A DNA stretch of 64,000 nt. It comes from Marinobacterium iners. Its GTDB lineage: Bacteria > Pseudomonadota > Gammaproteobacteria > Pseudomonadales > Balneatricaceae. Position 1 is the first letter of the stretch. The number at the start of each line of letters is the position of its first letter. The DNA is taken from the NCBI RefSeq assembly GCF_017310015.1, contig NZ_CP022297.1, positions 3,286,001 through 3,350,000 of the forward strand. Direction: 5' to 3'. The notes under the pieces were generated by a model that had not been told where the DNA came from, ran no database searches, and saw nothing but the letters and a program-made list of their open reading frames with translations. A program made the position numbers and the translations under genes. Below, piece after piece: positions 33,651 to 45,063 of the stretch.

Positions 33651-34946
33651 TCAGGCCTGACCCTTGATCTCTTTCAGTCCGTTGTAAACTGCCTTGTCGC
33701 CCAGCTCTTCGGCAATGCGCAGCAGGCGGTTGTACTTGGCCACACGGTCGGAACGACACAGGGAACCGGTCTTGATCTGACCCGCAGCGGTACCCACGGC
33801 CAGATCAGCGATGGTGGTATCTTCAGTCTCACCGGAACGGTGAGAGATTACCGCCGTGTAGCCGGCATCCTTGGCCATCTTGATCGCATCCAAGGTTTCG
33901 GACAGGGAGCCGATCTGGTTGAACTTGATCAGGATGGAGTTGGCGATGGCGTTGTCGATGCCACGCTTGAGGATTTTGGTGTTGGTCACGAACAGGTCGT
34001 CGCCCACCAGCTGTACCTTGTCACCGATCTTGCGGGTCAGGCTGGCCCAGCCGTCCCAGTCGGATTCATCCATTCCGTCTTCGATGGAGACGATCGGATA
34101 GTTTTCGCACAGCTGCGCCAGGTAGTCGCCGAAGCCTTCAGCATCGAACACCTTGCCTTCACCAGCCAGATCGTACTTGCCGTCCTTGTAGAATTCGGAA
34201 GAGGCGCAGTCCAGAGCCAGGGTCACGTCGGTGCCCAGCTTGTAACCGGCCTTGTCGATCGCTTCCTTGATCACCACGAGCGCTTCTTCGTTGGAACCCA
34301 GGTTCGGCGCAAAGCCGCCTTCGTCACCAACGGCTGTATTCAGGCCACGAGTTTTCAACACCGCTTTCAGGGCATGGAAAATTTCGGCACCACAGCGCAG
34401 GGCATCACCAAAGTTGTCGAAGTTCACCGGCTGAACCATGAACTCCTGAATGTCGACGTTGTTGTCGGCATGCTCGCCACCGTTGAGAATGTTCATCATC
34501 GGCACCGGCATGGAGAACTGACCGGCGGTGCCGTTAATTTCGGCAATGTGCGCGTACAGCGGGATGCCCTTCTCGGTTGCAGCAGCCTTGGCCGCCGCCA
34601 GAGACACGGCCAGAATGGCGTTGGCGCCCAGATTAGCCTTGTTTTCGGTACCATCCAGCGCCAGCATTTTGTCATCCAGCGCACGCTGGTCGGTCACATC
34701 CATACCGATCAGTGCTTCACGGATAGTACCGTTAACGGCGGCTACCGCCTTTTTTACACCCTTGCCCAGATAGCGGGATTTATCGCCGTCACGCAGTTCC
34801 AGTGCTTCACGCGAACCGGTGGAAGCACCTGAAGGTGCACAGGCTGTTCCCATCACGCCGGAGGTCAGGATGACATCGGCTTCTACGGTCGGGTTACCAC
34901 GGGAATCCAGTACTTCACGTGCCTTGATATTCGCAATCTGAGCCAT
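33651..34946 (-). CDS. eno: Enolase
   Basis: Interconverts 2-phosphoglycerate and phosphoenolpyruvate; also a degradosome partner in enterics. The 431-residue protein begins AQIANIKAREVLDSRGNPTVEADV. It includes PSGASTGSREALELRDGD, MMNILNGGEHADNN, the metal-binding Asp/Glu region (LALDCASSEFY, VSIEDGMDESDWDG, LVGDDLFVTN) and the late signature ISHRSGETEDTTIADLAV. It follows pyrG by 32 bases. No kdsA lies between them, unlike Pseudomonas. Confidence 0.98.
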   Translation of the reverse strand: MAQIANIKAREVLDSRGNPTVEADVILTSGVMGTACAPSGASTGSREALELRDGDKSRYLGKGVKKAVAAVNGTIREALIGMDVTDQRALDDKMLALDGTENKANLGANAILAVSLAAAKAAATEKGIPLYAHIAEINGTAGQFSMPVPMMNILNGGEHADNNVDIQEFMVQPVNFDNFGDALRCGAEIFHALKAVLKTRGLNTAVGDEGGFAPNLGSNEEALVVIKEAIDKAGYKLGTDVTLALDCASSEFYKDGKYDLAGEGKVFDAEGFGDYLAQLCENYPIVSIEDGMDESDWDGWASLTRKIGDKVQLVGDDLFVTNTKILKRGIDNAIANSILIKFNQIGSLSETLDAIKMAKDAGYTAVISHRSGETEDTTIADLAVGTAAGQIKTGSLCRSDRVAKYNRLLRIAEELGDKAVYNGLKEIKGQA

Positions 34947-34978
34947 TGTGCTTGTGTCTCCAGTTAACGCTTGAAAGA

Positions 34979-36607
<1,629 letters not shown>

Positions 36608-36664
36608 GCGGAACCTGTCAGATCAAGATATTGAGGGGAGAAAACGTACTCAAGATGGGACTGC

Positions 36665-36693
36665 AGGATAGCAAAAGGTACGCCTCAGGACAA
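36665..36693 (-). promoter_or_regulatory. Candidate promoter of pyrG-eno
   Basis: TTGTCC (36693-36688) and TATCCT (36670-36665) on the minus strand are 17 bases apart, overlapping the 3' end of tilS and about 60 bases upstream of the pyrG ATG. Confidence 0.4.
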
Positions 36694-38004
36694 ACCAAAA
36701 CCACTCCAGATCGGCAAGAGTCCCTCCTCGCTGCCCGCCGCCTCACACAGAGTGATGCCCGGAACCGCAACAATCTCGCCATCTTTCAACAGTAATGGCT
36801 GACAGGCGCGCAGCCAGGGCGGTAGTCCCGCCTCCTGCAGCAACTGTTTCAGACTGACCGAACCGCCACGCCCGAGCGGGCGCAGACGCTCCCCGCCCCG
36901 ACGGAGCTGCAGTGTCAGGCGCTGACCGACCGGCAGGCCTCGTCTGGCCGGTTGCCACTGCAAACACCCCAGTGGCAATTGGATCGACTCACCCACGACC
37001 AGATTCCGTTCGCCCTCTTCGACAAGCGGCAGGGGATCGGGCAACAGATAAAGTACACCCTGATGGCGCCTCAACTGATGATCGGGCAGGCGAAAAACCG
37101 GCTGGGCATCCGCTCGGGCATGCAAAAGATCCTTCTCCAGCTGCAGCAACTGAGCCCGCCCCAGCCGATGCCCGCTCTGCTCACTGACCCAGACATGCAG
37201 CAGATTGCGCTGCCGCGCCTGACTCAGGAGATTCAACCGTGCAAGGCTGAGGCCGCCCCGCTCTGCACACCGGGAAATATCTTCCTGCGCGCGCTCGGTC
37301 AGCAACTCACTGGCCTCACGCATCACTGCAGCAGTTTCACTGCAACGGGACAAAAAGCCCGGCCAGCGTTGCTTGAGAACTGGCAACACATTGAGCCGCA
37401 GGAGGTTGCGATCATAGCGCGGGTTGGCATTGCTGGGGTCTTCAACCGGCTCAAGCCCGAGCTCAAACGCGGCCCGCTCCAGACACTCACGTGACTGCTG
37501 CAGCAGGGGACGCAGCAGCATCCCCTGCCCTAAAGGGCGTGAGCGTGGCATGGCCGCAAGACCCATCACCCCAGAACCTCGCAACAGCCGCAACAGCAGG
37601 GTTTCGGCCTGATCATCCGCATGCTGCGCCAACAGCAGGCAGTCACCGGGCTGCAGAAAGGACTCAAAGGCATGGTAACGCGCTGCGCGGGCGGATGCTT
37701 CCGAATCGGAGTCAGGTGTCACCCGGATCAGATTGAAAGGGATATTCAGCCGGCCACACTGCTCACGACAGTGTTCGGCCCAAAGCGCCGAACCGGCCTG
37801 CAGCTGATGATCGATATGCAGAGCTATAACCGATTGCGACGGTGCAAGCCGTTGCAGCAGGAAAAGTAACAGGGAGGAGTCCAGCCCACCGCTGAGTGCA
37901 ACCACCCAGCGGCGGACTTTTGGGCAGGTATCAAGCTGCTGCCTGAGCCCAACAAGCAGGTCAGACACAACGCCCGACCCGGTGCTATCAATCTTCGAAC
38001 ACAC
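36685..38004 (-). CDS. tilS: tRNA(Ile)-lysidine synthase
   Basis: Modifies C34 of tRNA-Ile(CAU) to lysidine so that it reads AUA. The 439-residue protein has the PP-loop VVALSGGLDSSLLLFLL near residue 36 and the ATP-site region LLAQHADDQAETLLLRLLRGSGVMGLAAMP. It also has the family segments EDPSNANPRYDRNLLRLNVLPVL and, near the C-terminus, the TilS C-domain (RRGGERLRPLGRGGSVSLKQLLQEAGLPPWLR). The start overlaps the accA end by 17 bases. The start codon was not independently confirmed; later starts are possible. Confidence 0.95.
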   Translation of the reverse strand: MCSKIDSTGSGVVSDLLVGLRQQLDTCPKVRRWVVALSGGLDSSLLLFLLQRLAPSQSVIALHIDHQLQAGSALWAEHCREQCGRLNIPFNLIRVTPDSDSEASARAARYHAFESFLQPGDCLLLAQHADDQAETLLLRLLRGSGVMGLAAMPRSRPLGQGMLLRPLLQQSRECLERAAFELGLEPVEDPSNANPRYDRNLLRLNVLPVLKQRWPGFLSRCSETAAVMREASELLTERAQEDISRCAERGGLSLARLNLLSQARQRNLLHVWVSEQSGHRLGRAQLLQLEKDLLHARADAQPVFRLPDHQLRRHQGVLYLLPDPLPLVEEGERNLVVGESIQLPLGCLQWQPARRGLPVGQRLTLQLRRGGERLRPLGRGGSVSLKQLLQEAGLPPWLRACQPLLLKDGEIVAVPGITLCEAAGSEEGLLPIWSGFGLS

Positions 38005-38947
38005 CGTAGGACATCAGACGCTGATAGCGGCGCTCCAGCAGTTCTTCAGCGGGCAGGTCCGCCAGACGATCCAGAGTTTCCAGCAGGTGTTTTTTCAAAT
38101 TTGCCGCCATCAACTCGGGGTTGCGATGCGCACCTCCCAGTGGCTCGCTGATGACTTGATCCACCAGACCCAGCTCGTGCAGGCGCCCGGAGGTGATGCC
38201 CATCGCCTTGGCGGCATCAGAGGCACGCTCTGCACTTTTCCAAAGGATGGACGCGCAGCCCTCCGGTGAAATCACGGAGTAGGTACCATATTGCAGCATC
38301 AGCAGTTCGTCACAGACACCGATTGCCAGTGCACCGCCAGACCCCCCCTCACCGATTACGGTGGAGATGATCGGGGTGTTCAACTGTGACATCTTCGCCA
38401 GGTTGAATGCGATCGCTTCCGACTGACCACGTTCTTCGGCGTCGATCCCCGGATAGGCGCCCGGGGTGTCGATGAAGGTCAGTACCGGCAGTTTGAAGCG
38501 CTCTGCCATCTCCATCATGCGCAGCGCCTTGCGGTAACCTTCGGGGCGCGGCATGCCGAAGTTGCGGCGTACCTTTTCCTTCACTTCGCGGCCTTTCTGA
38601 TGACCAATCACCATCACCGGGCGACCATCAAGACGGGCCAAACCACCGACAATCGCCTGATCATCGGCAAAGTGACGATCGCCATGGATTTCGTCAAAGT
38701 CGTCGAAGACATGTTGGACATAGTCCAGCGTATAGGGGCGCTGCGGGTGGCGCGCCAGCTGGGAGATCTGCCAGGCCGAGAGATCCTTGAAGATCGATTC
38801 GGTCAGACTGCGGCTCTTGTCCTGCAGTTTTTCCAGCTCATCACCCAGATTCAGACCGTCAGTACCTTCGTTGACGTGACGCAATTCACTGATCTTGGCT
38901 TCAAGTTCTGCGATCGGCTGTTCGAAATCCAGATAATTGGGGTTCAT
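37988..38947 (-). CDS. accA: Acetyl-CoA carboxylase carboxyltransferase subunit alpha
   Basis: Part of the AccA2D2 carboxyltransferase that makes malonyl-CoA. The start is placed at the ATG at 38947 (MNPNYLDFEQPIAELEAKI); the longer frame lacks family similarity. Length is 319 residues, as in E. coli. Conserved segments are HPQRPYTLDYVQHVFDDFDEIHGDRHFADD, GHQKGR, FNFGMPRPEGYRKALR-like and FIDTPGAYPGIDAEERGQSEAIA, with GEGGSGGALAIG. It follows dnaE by 89 bases. Confidence 0.98.
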   Translation of the reverse strand: MNPNYLDFEQPIAELEAKISELRHVNEGTDGLNLGDELEKLQDKSRSLTESIFKDLSAWQISQLARHPQRPYTLDYVQHVFDDFDEIHGDRHFADDQAIVGGLARLDGRPVMVIGHQKGREVKEKVRRNFGMPRPEGYRKALRMMEMAERFKLPVLTFIDTPGAYPGIDAEERGQSEAIAFNLAKMSQLNTPIISTVIGEGGSGGALAIGVCDELLMLQYGTYSVISPEGCASILWKSAERASDAAKAMGITSGRLHELGLVDQVISEPLGGAHRNPELMAANLKKHLLETLDRLADLPAEELLERRYQRLMSYGVFED

Positions 38948-39036
38948 GCGGGTCTGCTTCTGTTCTGTAACATGGGGCCCGGGGGCACTGAATAATTGCA
39001 CGATTTTAACGGTTGCGCGGGTGGATCACCACCCCA

Positions 39037-42000
39037 TCAGTCATAACACAGGCGCACAGCCTTGTTACCGAACTGTTCCTTCAACTGCAACAGCAGCTCA
39101 TCAGTCGGCGAGACGGACCACTCACTGCCCAGCCAGACCCGTGCCTCGGCGTCTTCACGACGGTACCTCAGCGCCACGGACAGGCTGATCAGCGGGCTAC
39201 GCCCCTTCGCCAGAGTATCAGCCAGCTGTCGTAACTGGCGCGGCCCAAGCTGGCGGGTATCGCACTGCACTTCAACACAGCGCGCCTGTGCCGCACGTAT
39301 CTGAGCCATGCTTTGCACTCGATTACAGCGTACCTTGAGCCCACCATTGTAGTCATCCTGTACCACTTCGCCTTCTACTACCAGAACCGCGTCCTTGTTG
39401 ATGACGGTGCGGGCTTCTTCATAGGTATCACCAAACAGAGTGACTTCAAGCCGCGCACTGCGATCGTCCAGGGTCAGGAAACAGAGGTTATCGCCCTTTT
39501 TGGTCTTCTTCAGCCGCATGTCGACAACAAGACCGGCCATCTTCTGGCTGCGACCACGATCTGGCTGAATCTCCACCAGCTTACGACTGACCAGATGTTT
39601 CAGCTCCGCTTCATACTCATCGATCGGATGACCAGTAACGTAGAGCCCCAGCGTATCCTTTTCGCCCTGCAGGCGCTCCTTGTCGGTCCAGTCACGCGCC
39701 TTGTGAAACTCGGCATAGGGGTCCGAGGGCGCTTCAGCCTCCACCGCGCCGAACAGGTCCATCATGCCGGCATCTTCGTTGCGCGCACTCTGATCGGCCG
39801 CCTTCAATGCGGCCGGAATCGCATCCCAGAGAACTGCACGCGAAGGGCCCACACTGTCCAGTGCGCCGCACCTCACCAGCGCCTCCAGCACTCGCTTGTT
39901 GAGTTTGCCTGCCCCCACCCGCTCACAGAAGTCAAACAGGTCACGGAAGGCACCCCCTTCCTGACGGGCACGCACGATAGCTTCCACCGGGCCTTCACCC
40001 ACCCCCTTAACGGCTCCGAGGCCATACACCACTTCATCGGCGTCGTTGACGGTGAACATGTATTCACTGTCATTCACGTCCGGCAGACGTACCGTCAGTT
40101 TCATCTGACGACACTCTTCGATGAAGATCACCACCTTGTCGGTGTTCTGCATATCGGACGAGAGCACGGCGGCCATGAAGGCAGCAGGGTAGTGCTGCTT
40201 CAGCCAGGCAGTCTGATAGGACACCAGCGCATAGGCCGCCGAGTGGGACTTGTTGAAGCCGTAACCGGCGAATTTTTCCACCAGATCGAAGATATTGCCC
40301 GCCAGGTCCTTGTCGATTCCCTGATTGGCACACCCTTCCAGGAAGATGCTGCGCTGTTTGGCCATCTCTTCGGGCTTTTTCTTGCCCATTGCACGTCGCA
40401 GCATGTCGGCGCCGCCAAGGGTGTAACCCGCCATCACCTGGGCGATCTGCATCACCTGCTCCTGATACAGGATGATGCCGTAGGTAGGCTCCAGTACAGG
40501 CTGCAAGCTGTCGAGCTGGTAATCAGGGTGCGGCCAGGCCAGTGGAGCACGGCCATGCTTTCGGTTGATGAAGTCGTCCACCATCCCCGATTGCAGCGGC
40601 CCCGGACGGAACAGGGCCACCAACGCGATGATATCCTCAAACCGGTTTGGCAAAAGACGGCGAATCAGATCCTTCATGCCGCTGGATTCCAGCTGGAACA
40701 CCGCAGTGGTCTGGGCACTCTGCAGCAGCTTAAACGTATCAGGATCTTCCAGATCGATGGTTTCGATCTCAAGCGCGGCTTCGCCGGTTTTCCTGCGCTT
40801 ACGATTGATGGTGTCTAACGCCCAGTCGATGATGGTCAGTGTACGCAGGCCCAGAAAGTCGAACTTCACCAGACCCGCTTCTTCCACATCGTTCTTGTCA
40901 AACTGGGTCACCAAACCCTGACCGTATTCGTCACAGTAGGTGGCGGAGAAGTCGGTCAGTTTGGTGGGCGCAATCACGACACCGCCGGCATGTTTGCCGA
41001 CGTTGCGGGTGACGCCTTCCAGCTTGTAGGCCATCTCCATGATTTCCTGCGCTTCTTCGCTGCCATTCACGAAGTCGCGCAGAGTTTCCTCCTGCTCCCA
41101 GGCCTTGTTCAGAGTCATCCCCACTTCAAACGGGATCAGCTTGGAGAGGCGGTCAGCCAGACCGAAGGGTTTGCCCTGTACACGTGCGACGTCACGTACC
41201 ACCGCCTTGGCGGCCATGGTGCCATAGGTGATGATCTGCGATACCGCGTCGCGACCATAGGTGCGCGCCACGTAGTCAATCACTTTGTCACGGTTATCCA
41301 TGCAGAAATCGATATCGAAGTCAGGCATGGACACACGTTCCGGGTTCAGGAAGCGTTCGAACAGCAGGTCATATTCCAGCGGGTCCAGATCGGTAATCTT
41401 CTGCACATAGGCCACCAGAGAACCGGCACCGGAGCCGCGCCCCGGCCCTACCGGAATGCCGTTTTCCTTGGCCCACTTGATGAAGTCCATCACTATGAGG
41501 AAGTAGCCGGGAAAACCCATCTGAATGATGATATCCAGCTCAAACTCCAACCGCTCTTCGTAGGGCCTGCGCCGCTCCTGATAGTCCGGCGCATCCTTGT
41601 CGAGCAGAAATGCCAGTCGTTCCTCCAAACCTTCCCAAGACACCTGACGGAAGTAGTCATCCATCAACATCCCTTCCGGCACGGGGTAGCGCGGCAGGTA
41701 GTACGTTCCCAGTTCCAGCTCGATGTTGCAGCGCCGAGCGATCTCGACCGTGTTTTCCAGTGCACTGGGAATGTCACTGAACAACTCGGCCATCTCATCA
41801 GCGGAACGGAAGTATTGTTGATCGGAGTAATTGTGCGGTCGTTGCGGATCATCCAAAGTGCGACCCAGGTTGATACACACCCGAGCCTCATGGGCCTCAA
41901 AGTCATCCTGCTTAAGGAACATCACTTCATTGGTGGCCACCAGCGGGCAGCCCGTTCTTGCCGCCAGTTCAACACTGGCATGCACCAGCGCCTCATCACC

Positions 42001-42534
42001 TGAGCGTCCGGTACGCTGAACTTCAAGGTAAAAACTGTCCGGAAAGACCTTACGCCAGCTGTCGAGGATTGCTTCGGCATTGCCGCTTTCGGATAGCAGC
42101 GCCCGGCCTATCTCGCCCTGACGCGCACCGGACAGGGCAATCAGGCCTTCAGCCTTTTCCCGTATCCACTCCACCTTGACCAGCGCACGCTCAGGGTCAA
42201 TATTCTGCCCTTCGGCATAGGCGCGGGATACCAGCTCCATCAAGTTGCGATAACCCTTGCCTGTACGTACCAGCAGGGTCAGCCGAAAGGGCTCACCCTC
42301 GGGCTCAATCGGGTTTTGTACCCATAGATCAACACCGCAGATCGGTTTGACGCCAGCGCCCAATGCCGCCTTGTAGAATTTGATTAAGGCAAACAGGTTG
42401 GTCTGATCAGTGACAGCAACGGCCGGCATTTTCTGCGCCGCTGCGGCGGCCACTAACGGTTTGATTCTGACCAGACCGTCGAACAGTGAATATTCGGTAT
42501 GTACCCGAAGATGGACAAAGCGTGGATCAGACAT
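39037..42534 (-). CDS. dnaE: DNA polymerase III alpha subunit
   Basis: The replicative polymerase catalytic subunit (1165 residues, E. coli 1160). The N-terminal PHP domain begins FVHLRVHTEYSLFDGLVRI. The catalytic aspartates lie in the RVSMPDFDIDFCMD palm motif, after the GPGRGSGAGSLVAYV nucleotide-binding motif. Helix-hairpin-helix and OB-fold (AGLVVDMRLKKTKKGDNLCFLTLDD) domains follow. The reading frame is unbroken. Its start overlaps the rnhB stop by 8 bases. The long plus-strand open frames opposite it are shadows. Confidence 0.98.
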   Translation of the reverse strand: MSDPRFVHLRVHTEYSLFDGLVRIKPLVAAAAAQKMPAVAVTDQTNLFALIKFYKAALGAGVKPICGVDLWVQNPIEPEGEPFRLTLLVRTGKGYRNLMELVSRAYAEGQNIDPERALVKVEWIREKAEGLIALSGARQGEIGRALLSESGNAEAILDSWRKVFPDSFYLEVQRTGRSGDEALVHASVELAARTGCPLVATNEVMFLKQDDFEAHEARVCINLGRTLDDPQRPHNYSDQQYFRSADEMAELFSDIPSALENTVEIARRCNIELELGTYYLPRYPVPEGMLMDDYFRQVSWEGLEERLAFLLDKDAPDYQERRRPYEERLEFELDIIIQMGFPGYFLIVMDFIKWAKENGIPVGPGRGSGAGSLVAYVQKITDLDPLEYDLLFERFLNPERVSMPDFDIDFCMDNRDKVIDYVARTYGRDAVSQIITYGTMAAKAVVRDVARVQGKPFGLADRLSKLIPFEVGMTLNKAWEQEETLRDFVNGSEEAQEIMEMAYKLEGVTRNVGKHAGGVVIAPTKLTDFSATYCDEYGQGLVTQFDKNDVEEAGLVKFDFLGLRTLTIIDWALDTINRKRRKTGEAALEIETIDLEDPDTFKLLQSAQTTAVFQLESSGMKDLIRRLLPNRFEDIIALVALFRPGPLQSGMVDDFINRKHGRAPLAWPHPDYQLDSLQPVLEPTYGIILYQEQVMQIAQVMAGYTLGGADMLRRAMGKKKPEEMAKQRSIFLEGCANQGIDKDLAGNIFDLVEKFAGYGFNKSHSAAYALVSYQTAWLKQHYPAAFMAAVLSSDMQNTDKVVIFIEECRQMKLTVRLPDVNDSEYMFTVNDADEVVYGLGAVKGVGEGPVEAIVRARQEGGAFRDLFDFCERVGAGKLNKRVLEALVRCGALDSVGPSRAVLWDAIPAALKAADQSARNEDAGMMDLFGAVEAEAPSDPYAEFHKARDWTDKERLQGEKDTLGLYVTGHPIDEYEAELKHLVSRKLVEIQPDRGRSQKMAGLVVDMRLKKTKKGDNLCFLTLDDRSARLEVTLFGDTYEEARTVINKDAVLVVEGEVVQDDYNGGLKVRCNRVQSMAQIRAAQARCVEVQCDTRQLGPRQLRQLADTLAKGRSPLISLSVALRYRREDAEARVWLGSEWSVSPTDELLLQLKEQFGNKAVRLCYD

Positions 42535-43135
42535 GGGGCTCTCGGTTCAATTGTTCTCGCACCGGGCGAAAACTGCGTCGATGCTCAGGCAGCGCACCCA
42601 GCCGGGACAGCGCTTCAAGGTGTTCGGGCGTCGGGTACCCCTTGTGTCGTGCAAAGCCGTATTCAGGGAATTGCAGATGCAGCTGTTGCATCTGACGATC
42701 CCGTTCAACCTTCGCCAGAATCGAGGCTGCGCTGATTTCGGCCACACGGGCATCACCTTTTACAACAGGCTCCGCCGGGCAAGACAGCACCGGGCAGCGG
42801 TTACCGTCAATCAGTGCATAATCGGGTGCGACCTTGAGTCCGGCCACGGCGCGTTGCATCGCCAACAGGGTGGCATGCAGAATATTCAATTCATCGATTT
42901 CAGCTGGGCTGGCTTTGGCAACACACCAGGCCAGGGCACGCTCGCGGATCAATTCGTACAGATGCTCCCGACGTTTTTCGCTGAGTTTCTTGGAGTCGGC
43001 CAGCCCTTCAATGGGACGTTCCGGATCCAGAATTACGGCCGCCGCCACCACATCCCCCACCAGCGGGCCGCGACCGACCTCATCCACACCCGCGATCAAA
43101 CCGCTGGGGCGAAATATAATCTCAGTGTTGTGCAT
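42527..43135 (-). CDS. rnhB: Ribonuclease HII
   Basis: Removes ribonucleotides from DNA and RNA-DNA hybrids. From the ATG at 43135 the protein has 202 residues. The frame is open 48 codons further up but overlaps lpxB and does not match the family. The acidic catalytic residues are in IAGVDEVGRGPLVGDVVAAAV (D, E) and in YALIDGNRCP, with VKGDARVAEISAASILAKVERDR following. It overlaps lpxB by 14 bases. Confidence 0.96.
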   Translation of the reverse strand: MHNTEIIFRPSGLIAGVDEVGRGPLVGDVVAAAVILDPERPIEGLADSKKLSEKRREHLYELIRERALAWCVAKASPAEIDELNILHATLLAMQRAVAGLKVAPDYALIDGNRCPVLSCPAEPVVKGDARVAEISAASILAKVERDRQMQQLHLQFPEYGFARHKGYPTPEHLEALSRLGALPEHRRSFRPVREQLNREPHV

Positions 43136-44282
43136 GGCGGGTCTCCAACAGTTCCAGCACGGCATCAGCGGCACGCTCACTGGCATTGCAGCGCAGCTCA
43201 GTGCCAATAGCGGCAAAAGTTTGCTCAACGCGGTTTCGATAGGCCTGATCTTCCAGCGCACGCAGCAGCAGCGGTCCAAGCACCTCAGGCGTCACCCTGC
43301 CCTGCAACACCTCCGGTACCATCTCCTCCTGTGCCAGCACATTGGGCAGCGAGATCCAGCGGCTCTTGATCATGCGCGAATAGATTGAGTAGGTCAGGCC
43401 AGCCATTTTGTACGCCACCACCATTGGCTTCTGTAGCAGACAGGCTTCAAGCGTGGCCGTACCTGAAGCGATCAGAATCGCATCGGCCAGCGCCATCACT
43501 TCACGAGAGCCTTGCAGTACCAGTTTCAGATTCAGCTCGGGATATTGCTGTACCTGCTGCGCCAATTGTTCATAGCGGCGCTGATTGGCCGCCGGCAGAA
43601 TAAACTCCACCTCCGGACGCTGCTGTACCAGCCAACGCGCCGTTTCAAGGAAGGGTTCGGCCAGATATTTCAATTCCGAGCCGCGACTGCCGGGCAGCAG
43701 AGCGATCAATGGCCCCTGATCGGCACGGTCACGGCCATAGCGCTGACGGGCACGTTCAAGATCCAGGTCAGCCGGTATTTGATCAGCCAACGGATGGCCG
43801 ACAAAGCGCAGATTCTGTCCGGTGGGTGCGTACACCTCTGCCTCAAACGGGAACAGGGTCAGCAACAGGTCCGTGCTCTGCTTGATCTTGAAGATCCGCT
43901 TGCGCTTCCAGGCCCAGACTGACGGGCTGACATAATGCACCGTTGGAATCCCCGCCTGCTTCAATGCCTTTTCCATACCAAAGGTGAAATCGGGTGCATC
44001 GATACCAATGAACAGATCGGGCGGGTTATCGATAAAATGACGAATCAGACGCTTGCGCGCACGCAAAAGCTCCGGCAGCCGACCTAATACCTCAACCAGA
44101 CCCATCACCGAAAGGCGTTCAAGCGGAAACAGCTCGGCGCAGCCCTGCTGCTGCATCAATTCGCCGGGGATACCTTCAAACTGGATGTCGGGATTACGCT
44201 GATGCAGGGCCGAGATCAAGGCAGCACCCAGAATATCCCCGGATGCTTCACCTGCAACGATGCCGATCCGCAAGGGGTGCAT
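43122..44282 (-). CDS. lpxB: Lipid-A-disaccharide synthase
   Basis: Condenses UDP-diacylglucosamine with lipid X to form the lipid A disaccharide. The 386-residue GT19 enzyme starts LRIGIVAGEASGDILGAALISAL and has FIGIDAPDFTFGMEKALKQAGIPTVHYVSPSVWAWKRKRI, FVGHPLADQIP, LLPGSRGSELKYLAEPFLE and SGTATLEACLLQKPMVVAYK. It lies 8 bases after lpxA in the conserved lpxD-fabZ-lpxA-lpxB-rnhB-dnaE order. Confidence 0.97.
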   Translation of the reverse strand: MHPLRIGIVAGEASGDILGAALISALHQRNPDIQFEGIPGELMQQQGCAELFPLERLSVMGLVEVLGRLPELLRARKRLIRHFIDNPPDLFIGIDAPDFTFGMEKALKQAGIPTVHYVSPSVWAWKRKRIFKIKQSTDLLLTLFPFEAEVYAPTGQNLRFVGHPLADQIPADLDLERARQRYGRDRADQGPLIALLPGSRGSELKYLAEPFLETARWLVQQRPEVEFILPAANQRRYEQLAQQVQQYPELNLKLVLQGSREVMALADAILIASGTATLEACLLQKPMVVAYKMAGLTYSIYSRMIKSRWISLPNVLAQEEMVPEVLQGRVTPEVLGPLLLRALEDQAYRNRVEQTFAAIGTELRCNASERAADAVLELLETRHAQH

Positions 44283-44290
44283 CGATAACC

Positions 44291-45061
44291 TCAGCGGATA
44301 ATGCCGCGACTGGACGTCTGCAGCGAATCGATCAGAGCACGTACTGAAGGTTCTTCAGATGCCATGGCTTCAAGCGTCTCAAGCGCCTGATCAACAGTCA
44401 GCCCCTGACGATAGATTGCCTTGTAGGCGCGCCGCAAAATGGCCAGCGCCTCGGTTGAGAAACCACGCCTGCGCAGTCCTTCAAGGTTGATTCCGTGGGG
44501 ACGCGCACTGTTGCCACTGGCCATTACATAGGCCGGTATATCCTTAAGCACTACCGTCCCGGCACCGCACATTACATGCGGACCTATATGACAAAACTGA
44601 TGCACAGCCGTGAAGCCGCCCAAAATGGCATGGTCACCCACGTGCACATGCCCGGCCAATGCCGCATTATTGGCCAGAATCACGTGATCACCCACGATGC
44701 AGTCATGGGCTACATGGGCATAGGCCATCAACAGGTTGTGGCTGCCGATGCGGGTAATACCCGCATCCTGAATTGTACCTCGGTGGATCGTGACACCTTC
44801 ACGTATCACGTTGTGATCACCAATCTCCAGCCGAGTTGGCTCACCCCGGTACTTTTTGTCCTGGCAGTCCTCACCCACAGTCGAGAACTGGAAAATCCGG
44901 TTGCCTTCACCAATACGGGTTGGCCCCTTGATCACCACATGTGAGGCGATGCGCGTGCCGGCACCAATCTCCACATCCGGACCAATCAACGTCCAGGGGC
45001 CGACTTCAACATCACTGGCCAGACGGGCCGATGGGTCGACAATGGCTTGCGGGTGAATCAA
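44291..45061 (-). CDS. lpxA: UDP-N-acetylglucosamine acyltransferase
   Basis: First acyl transfer of lipid A synthesis. The left-handed beta-helix hexapeptides run from IHPQAIVDPSARLASDVEVGP, with the catalytic His in MAYAHVAHDCIVGD and HVHVGDHAILGGFTAVHQFCHIG further on. The start is taken as TTG at 45061. AGAAAGG lies about 10 bases before it, it follows the fabZ stop as TGACATTG, and the resulting 256 residues match the family length. TTG at 45085 and GTG at 45067 are alternatives. A TTG start suggests coupling to fabZ translation. Confidence 0.93.
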   Translation of the reverse strand: MIHPQAIVDPSARLASDVEVGPWTLIGPDVEIGAGTRIASHVVIKGPTRIGEGNRIFQFSTVGEDCQDKKYRGEPTRLEIGDHNVIREGVTIHRGTIQDAGITRIGSHNLLMAYAHVAHDCIVGDHVILANNAALAGHVHVGDHAILGGFTAVHQFCHIGPHVMCGAGTVVLKDIPAYVMASGNSARPHGINLEGLRRRGFSTEALAILRRAYKAIYRQGLTVDQALETLEAMASEEPSVRALIDSLQTSSRGIIR

Positions 45062-45063
45062 TG

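Noticed and set aside
33840..34832. Plus-strand open frame of 330 codons opposite eno
   Set aside because: Codon-bias shadow of a highly expressed gene; no domain recognised.
34947..34978. Absence of kdsA between pyrG and eno as a gene-loss event
   Set aside because: Many gammaproteobacteria, including E. coli, have pyrG and eno adjacent with kdsA elsewhere, so this is not informative.
39313..40818. Long plus-strand open frame (501 codons) opposite dnaE
   Set aside because: It is the antisense shadow of a GC-rich, well-conserved dnaE and has no recognisable domain or ribosome site.
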